A stretch of DNA of 38,549 bases from Magnetospirillum molischianum DSM 120 (GTDB taxonomy: Bacteria; Pseudomonadota; Alphaproteobacteria; Rhodospirillales; Magnetospirillaceae), in NCBI RefSeq assembly GCF_000294655.1, contig NZ_CAHP01000035.1, positions 1 through 38,549 on the forward strand. The letters are read 5' to 3'. The notes below the pieces were generated by a model. It was not told the origin of the DNA. It saw nothing but the letters and a program-made list of their open reading frames with translations, and searched no databases. Below, piece by piece: positions 35,054-38,549 of the stretch (position 1 is its first letter; the number at the start of each line of letters is the position of its first letter). A program made the translations under genes and the position numbers.

Positions 35054-37237
35054 ATGAAGCTGACATCGATCAAAGCGAAAATTGCGATCTTCGCCGGACT
35101 CTGCCTGGTTGGAGCCATTTCTGTCCAGGTGATCTACGGCGTTATCACGACTAAAGCTGGCAACGACCTCGTCGTCAGCCGAACGTCGGAAATTCTCGAT
35201 TCCAAGACTCGCGAGTCGATGAATAATCTGGCCAACGCCCAAGCCGGTTTATTGCGGTCGGAGTTCGATTCCGCCCTGATCGCGGCACGCACGATGGCCC
35301 ACAGCTTCGCCATGGTCGTCTCGTCTTCCACCGAGGGAGGCATACCCCCTGATATTCGTCGTCGGCACATCAACGAAATCCTGTTGAATGTGCTGAAACA
35401 GAATGAGTTGTTCAACGGCACCTATACGGCGTGGGAACCCAATGCCCTTGACGGCAATGACGATGCGTTCCGCAATCGCCGGGAGACGGGAACCGACTCG
35501 ACTGGTCGCTTCATCCCCTATTGGAACCGGGACCAGTCCGGCAAGATCGCGATGCAGTCCCTGGTCGAGTATGACAGTCGAGACCTTCATCCCAACGGCG
35601 TAATGAAGGGGGGCTGGTATATCGGTCCTCAGACCAACGGCCGGGAAAGCGTTCTCGACCCGCTCCCCTATATCGTGCAAGGACGTCAGGTCTACCTTGC
35701 CACATTGTCGGTGCCGATTGTTTCCAAGGGGAAATTCCTGGGCGTGGCCGGAGCCGATTTCAACCTTGAATTCGTCCAGAAGCTGGCTCTGGACGTGAGT
35801 CGCAGCTTGTTCGGTGGCAAAAATCGGGTGGTGATCCTAAGCAACATGGGGCTGATCGTTGCCGACAGCGCCCGGCCTGAACTGATCGGCCAGTCCTACG
35901 CGGCCCAGTCGCAGACGTGGCGAACCGATTTGTCCACCATCCAGTCGGGGCAAAACAGTTCCGAATGGCAGGGGGATACCCTGCGTACCTTCGCCGCGAT
36001 CCGGTTGGGGAGAACCGAAAAACCGTGGTCGGTTCTGATCGAGGTTCCGCGCGACGTCGTGATGGCCGAGGCCAACACACTGGGGCAGAGTCTCACGGCG
36101 CGGGCTTCCAGCTCGGTTATGTGGTCCGCCATCACCAGTGTGATGGTGGCCGTGGTGGCGATTGCGATCATGTGGCTGGCCGCTGGCGGTGTCGCCCGTC
36201 CGATCGTGGCGATGACCGAAGCAATGAAGCGTTTAGCTGCGGGCGATAAATCGATCGAGGTTCCCTCGCGCGATCATGTCGATGAAATCGGCCAGATGGC
36301 TCAGGCGGTTCAGGTGTTCAAGGACAACGCGATCCGTATCGAGGCGTTGCAGGCCGAACAGACCGAAGCCTCCGCTCGCGGCGCTGCCGAGCGCAAGCAG
36401 GCCCGCGAAACTCTCGCCAACAGTTTCGAGGCCAGCGTGATGGGGCTGGTCCGCGAGGTCGCCAGTTCGGCCGAGGGGATGCAAGTGACGGCGCAATCGA
36501 TGTCGGCGGCGGCCCGGCAGGCCAGCACACAGGCGAATTCGATCGCATCGGCGGCGGATTCCGCCACCGAGAACGTCCAGACCGTTGCGTCTGCCGCCGA
36601 GGAACTGTCGGCTTCGATCACCGAGATCAACCGTCAGGTCAGCGAAGCGGCGAAAATCTCCAAGACCGCTTCAGAAGAAGCGGGGCGGACCAACGTGATG
36701 GTGCAGACCCTGGCGACGGCTGCCGACCGCATCGGGGAGGTGGTCAAGCTGATCAACGATATTGCGGCCCAGACCAATCTGTTGGCCTTGAACGCCACCA
36801 TCGAGGCGGCACGGGCGGGCGACGCGGGCAAGGGCTTTGCCGTCGTTGCGGGCGAAGTCAAGCACCTCGCCAATCAGACGGCTAAGGCAACCGAGGAAAT
36901 CGGTACCCACATCGGCGCGGTCCAGGAAGAGACGCGCCGCGCTGTCGCCGCGATCAAAACGATTGGTGAGGTCATCGATAATGTGCGGGAGATCTCGTCC
37001 GGCATCGCGGCCTCGGTCGAACAGCAAGGTGCGGCCACCAAGGAAATCGCCCGTAATGTCCAGCAGGCGGCGCAGGGAACCCAGGATGTGTCGGCGAATA
37101 TCGGTGGCGTCACCAGTGCGGTGACCACCACCGGACAGGCTGCGGAAACCGTTCTGATCTCGGCGGATTCGCTGACCGGCAGCGCGGATCGGCTGCGTAC
37201 CGAAGTTGCGAGTTTTCTGGCAGGTATTCGCGGTTAA
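35054..37237 (+). CDS. Methyl-accepting chemotaxis protein with dCache sensor
   Basis: A 727-residue chemoreceptor. TM1 lies at about 10-30, then a large periplasmic domain (about 35-345) of dCache_1 type, with TYTAWEPNALDGNDDAF, a W-N-R stretch (YWNRDQSGKIAMQSL), DPLPYIVQGRQVYLATLSVPI and GVAGADFNLEFVQKL. TM2 (about 355-378) leads to HAMP (ARPIVAMTEAMKRLAAGD). The signalling tip (INDIAAQTNLLALNATIEAARAGDAGKGFAVVAGEVK, about 573-609) is intact. dCache domains commonly bind amino acids or other small organics; the ligand is unknown. GGGGGAGAGG precedes the ATG. There is no CheR-binding pentapeptide at the end. Confidence 0.95.
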   Translation: MKLTSIKAKIAIFAGLCLVGAISVQVIYGVITTKAGNDLVVSRTSEILDSKTRESMNNLANAQAGLLRSEFDSALIAARTMAHSFAMVVSSSTEGGIPPDIRRRHINEILLNVLKQNELFNGTYTAWEPNALDGNDDAFRNRRETGTDSTGRFIPYWNRDQSGKIAMQSLVEYDSRDLHPNGVMKGGWYIGPQTNGRESVLDPLPYIVQGRQVYLATLSVPIVSKGKFLGVAGADFNLEFVQKLALDVSRSLFGGKNRVVILSNMGLIVADSARPELIGQSYAAQSQTWRTDLSTIQSGQNSSEWQGDTLRTFAAIRLGRTEKPWSVLIEVPRDVVMAEANTLGQSLTARASSSVMWSAITSVMVAVVAIAIMWLAAGGVARPIVAMTEAMKRLAAGDKSIEVPSRDHVDEIGQMAQAVQVFKDNAIRIEALQAEQTEASARGAAERKQARETLANSFEASVMGLVREVASSAEGMQVTAQSMSAAARQASTQANSIASAADSATENVQTVASAAEELSASITEINRQVSEAAKISKTASEEAGRTNVMVQTLATAADRIGEVVKLINDIAAQTNLLALNATIEAARAGDAGKGFAVVAGEVKHLANQTAKATEEIGTHIGAVQEETRRAVAAIKTIGEVIDNVREISSGIAASVEQQGAATKEIARNVQQAAQGTQDVSANIGGVTSAVTTTGQAAETVLISADSLTGSADRLRTEVASFLAGIRG

Positions 37238-37317
37238 CGCAAAACACAGGGGGCAGGCCCTTCCGTTTTTCTGGTGCGGTATCCAGATTTGGTTCGTGTC
37301 CTGCCGCCCTCACCGGG

Positions 37318-37656
37318 CTAAACCTCGATCTTGACCGAGCCGTCTGCGGGCGGCTCGCACAGCCCTTTGATCCGCAAAGCCACGGAGCGAGCCTGTTCAA
37401 CTTCCGATGGGTAACGGGTGGCTGTCCCGTCATTGAGAGTCTGGACAATCCGTAACGCCTCTCCGGCCAAGGCATTCATCCGTTGCAGGTTTCCTGTCGC
37501 GGCTTCGATGCGGACGGTTTGCAGCAGGGATTCAAGTTGGGATTGCGCCCGGACCAGACGGGTGGCGTGATCGATCCGTGTCAAATCGACTCGGGCGGCG
37601 GCCAGTTCGGCCAGCAGGTCTTCGGTTCGGGGGGTGTTGTTGATGCGCTCGACCAT
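37318..37656 (-). CDS. Small helical protein of unknown function
   Basis: A 112-residue, mostly helical protein (LLAELAAARVDLTRIDHATRLVRAQSQLESLL, rich in Ala, Leu, Arg and Glu) with no cysteine motif, signal peptide or membrane segment. The C-terminus has LRIKGLCEPPADGSVKIEV. I chose the ATG at 37656, with CGAGG upstream; an in-frame ATG 30 bases earlier is the alternative. It converges on the chemoreceptor gene and is divergent from the sigma factor. I do not recognise it. Confidence 0.55.
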   Translation of the reverse strand: MVERINNTPRTEDLLAELAAARVDLTRIDHATRLVRAQSQLESLLQTVRIEAATGNLQRMNALAGEALRIVQTLNDGTATRYPSEVEQARSVALRIKGLCEPPADGSVKIEV

Positions 37657-37888
37657 GGCCTCGCCCCTGTTTGTCGCGCAAAACAAAATTATCCTTAAAC
37701 CTTACACGGACTCCATTCTTTGATCCATGCGCGAGAAAAGACCTGTTCGGCATTTAGTGCCTAATAACTCGGTATAATTTGCCGGGCATTTGGCAAAAAA
37801 TTCTCTATCAACCCATTGTTTAAAAAAGTTATTTTCTCCGCCTGATCGGCGTTGGGCGGCCGTGTAAGCCATTAGACGGAGTGTGCTC

Positions 37889-37930
37889 ATGGATGGGGGC
37901 GCCGTCCTGGCGGTGGAGGCAGGCGAATGA
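37889..37930 (+). CDS. Possible 13-codon leader peptide coupled to the sigma factor
   Basis: ATG at 37889, preceded by GGAG at proper spacing, opens a short frame encoding MDGGAVLAVEAGE. Its stop TGA overlaps the sigma factor ATG as ATGA. The layout suggests translational coupling, with the Shine-Dalgarno sequence of the sigma gene inside the leader. It has no recognisable regulatory residue run and could be chance. Confidence 0.4.
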   Translation: MDGGAVLAVEAGE

Positions 37931-38547
37931 CGATGATGATTCGATCGACGGGTTCGCGGAAGGAGGGGGCGGTTCCTCCCGAGAGTCTGGACGACGAGAT
38001 CCTGCTGGCTCGGATGAAGCTTGACGATGGCGATGCGTACCGTGTCCTGGTCGAGCGTCACGTTGACCGCGCCTATGCGTTGGCGCTGCGGATGTTGCGC
38101 AATGTCGCCGACGCCGAGGATGTAGCGCAAGAATCGATGGTCAAGGCCTGGACCCACCGTCAGTCGTGGGAGCCGGGCCGCGCCCGGTTCAGTACTTGGT
38201 TGTACCGGGTGGTGGTCAACCGTTGCATCGATCTGCGCCGCCTGCCCAGCAACGCCAATATCGACGATGTTCCCGAACCGGCCGAGGATATTCCCGATAC
38301 GACGGAAACCCTGTACCGGCGTGAGGTGTACAGCCGTCTGGAGCGGGCAATCGGCAAACTGCCCGACCAGCAGCGTGCGGCGGTGACGCTGGCTTATTTC
38401 GAGGATTTGGGGAATGGCGAAATCGCCCAAATTCTCGGCACGACCATCAGCGCTGTGGAAAGTCTTCTGAAGCGGGGGCGGCAGGGGCTGCGCCATGCTT
38501 TGCGGGGATCGGAAAGCGAGTTCCGTCAACTTCTCGCCGAAGAGTAA
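37927..38547 (+). CDS. ECF-type RNA polymerase sigma factor
   Basis: A 206-residue sigma-70 family factor of the extracytoplasmic function group. Region 2 (about 35-105) has YRVLVERHVDRAYALALRML and ADAEDVAQESMVKAW, then the DNA-melting helix FSTWLYRVVVNRCIDLRR. Region 4 (about 140-195) has LPDQQRAAVTLAYFEDL followed by the helix-turn-helix GEIAQILGTTISAVESLLKRGRQGL. The gap between the regions is acidic. GGAGGCAGGCGA lies before the ATG. The stop is two bases from the window end, so a cognate anti-sigma gene, expected next, cannot be seen. Confidence 0.93.
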   Translation: MTMMIRSTGSRKEGAVPPESLDDEILLARMKLDDGDAYRVLVERHVDRAYALALRMLRNVADAEDVAQESMVKAWTHRQSWEPGRARFSTWLYRVVVNRCIDLRRLPSNANIDDVPEPAEDIPDTTETLYRREVYSRLERAIGKLPDQQRAAVTLAYFEDLGNGEIAQILGTTISAVESLLKRGRQGLRHALRGSESEFRQLLAEE

Positions 38548-38549
38548 AA

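Overview
The window looks like a chromosome segment from a high-GC alphaproteobacterium, most likely Rhodospirillales (Magnetospirillum/Phaeospirillum-like). The signs are a TIGR02300 'FYDLN acid' protein (an alphaproteobacterial family), a class II-type AroA, long PAS-rich signalling proteins, a bacteriohemerythrin and uniformly GC-rich core genes. The genus is inference; nothing in the window fixes it.

Layout. Bases 1-9,700 hold a DsrE-like protein, two small uncharacterised proteins, a GT4-type glycosyltransferase, an orphan membrane PAS histidine kinase, an S41 (CtpA-type) protease, RNase R and the 7Fe ferredoxin FdxA. Bases 9,779-19,508 hold a TerC-family membrane protein, a triple-PAS GGDEF/EAL protein with a degenerate GGDEF motif, a bacteriohemerythrin, SppA translationally coupled to a short-chain dehydrogenase, a small secreted protein, a cold-shock protein, AroA and TIGR02300. 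A tRNA-Ala(GGC) with a strong terminator follows at 19,646-19,721.

Immediately downstream of that tRNA lies the most interesting region, about 20,259-30,488, all on the minus strand. It is a phenazine module. In transcription order it has a PhzA-PhzB in-frame fusion, PhzD, PhzE, PhzF and PhzG, then a MexH-like membrane fusion protein and a MexI-like RND pump, then SoxR. A near-ideal SoxR box with its stretched (19-bp) promoter sits directly upstream of the pump genes. The layout predicts that chorismate is converted to a core phenazine (phenazine-1,6-dicarboxylate or phenazine-1-carboxylate) by PhzE, PhzD, PhzF, PhzA/B and PhzG. The redox-active product would then oxidise SoxR, which switches on the pump that exports it. 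phzC, an outer-membrane channel, quorum-sensing genes and phenazine-decorating enzymes are absent from the window. The distal biosynthetic genes, above all phzAB, are much more AT-rich than the flanks, which suggests horizontal acquisition beside the tRNA.

To the right are a YbiT-like ABC-F ATPase, an arsenic resistance operon (arsR-arsC-acr3) with a visible operator, a dCache chemoreceptor, a small unknown protein and an ECF sigma factor preceded by a coupled 13-codon leader ORF. No CRISPR array, rRNA gene or intact transposon was seen.
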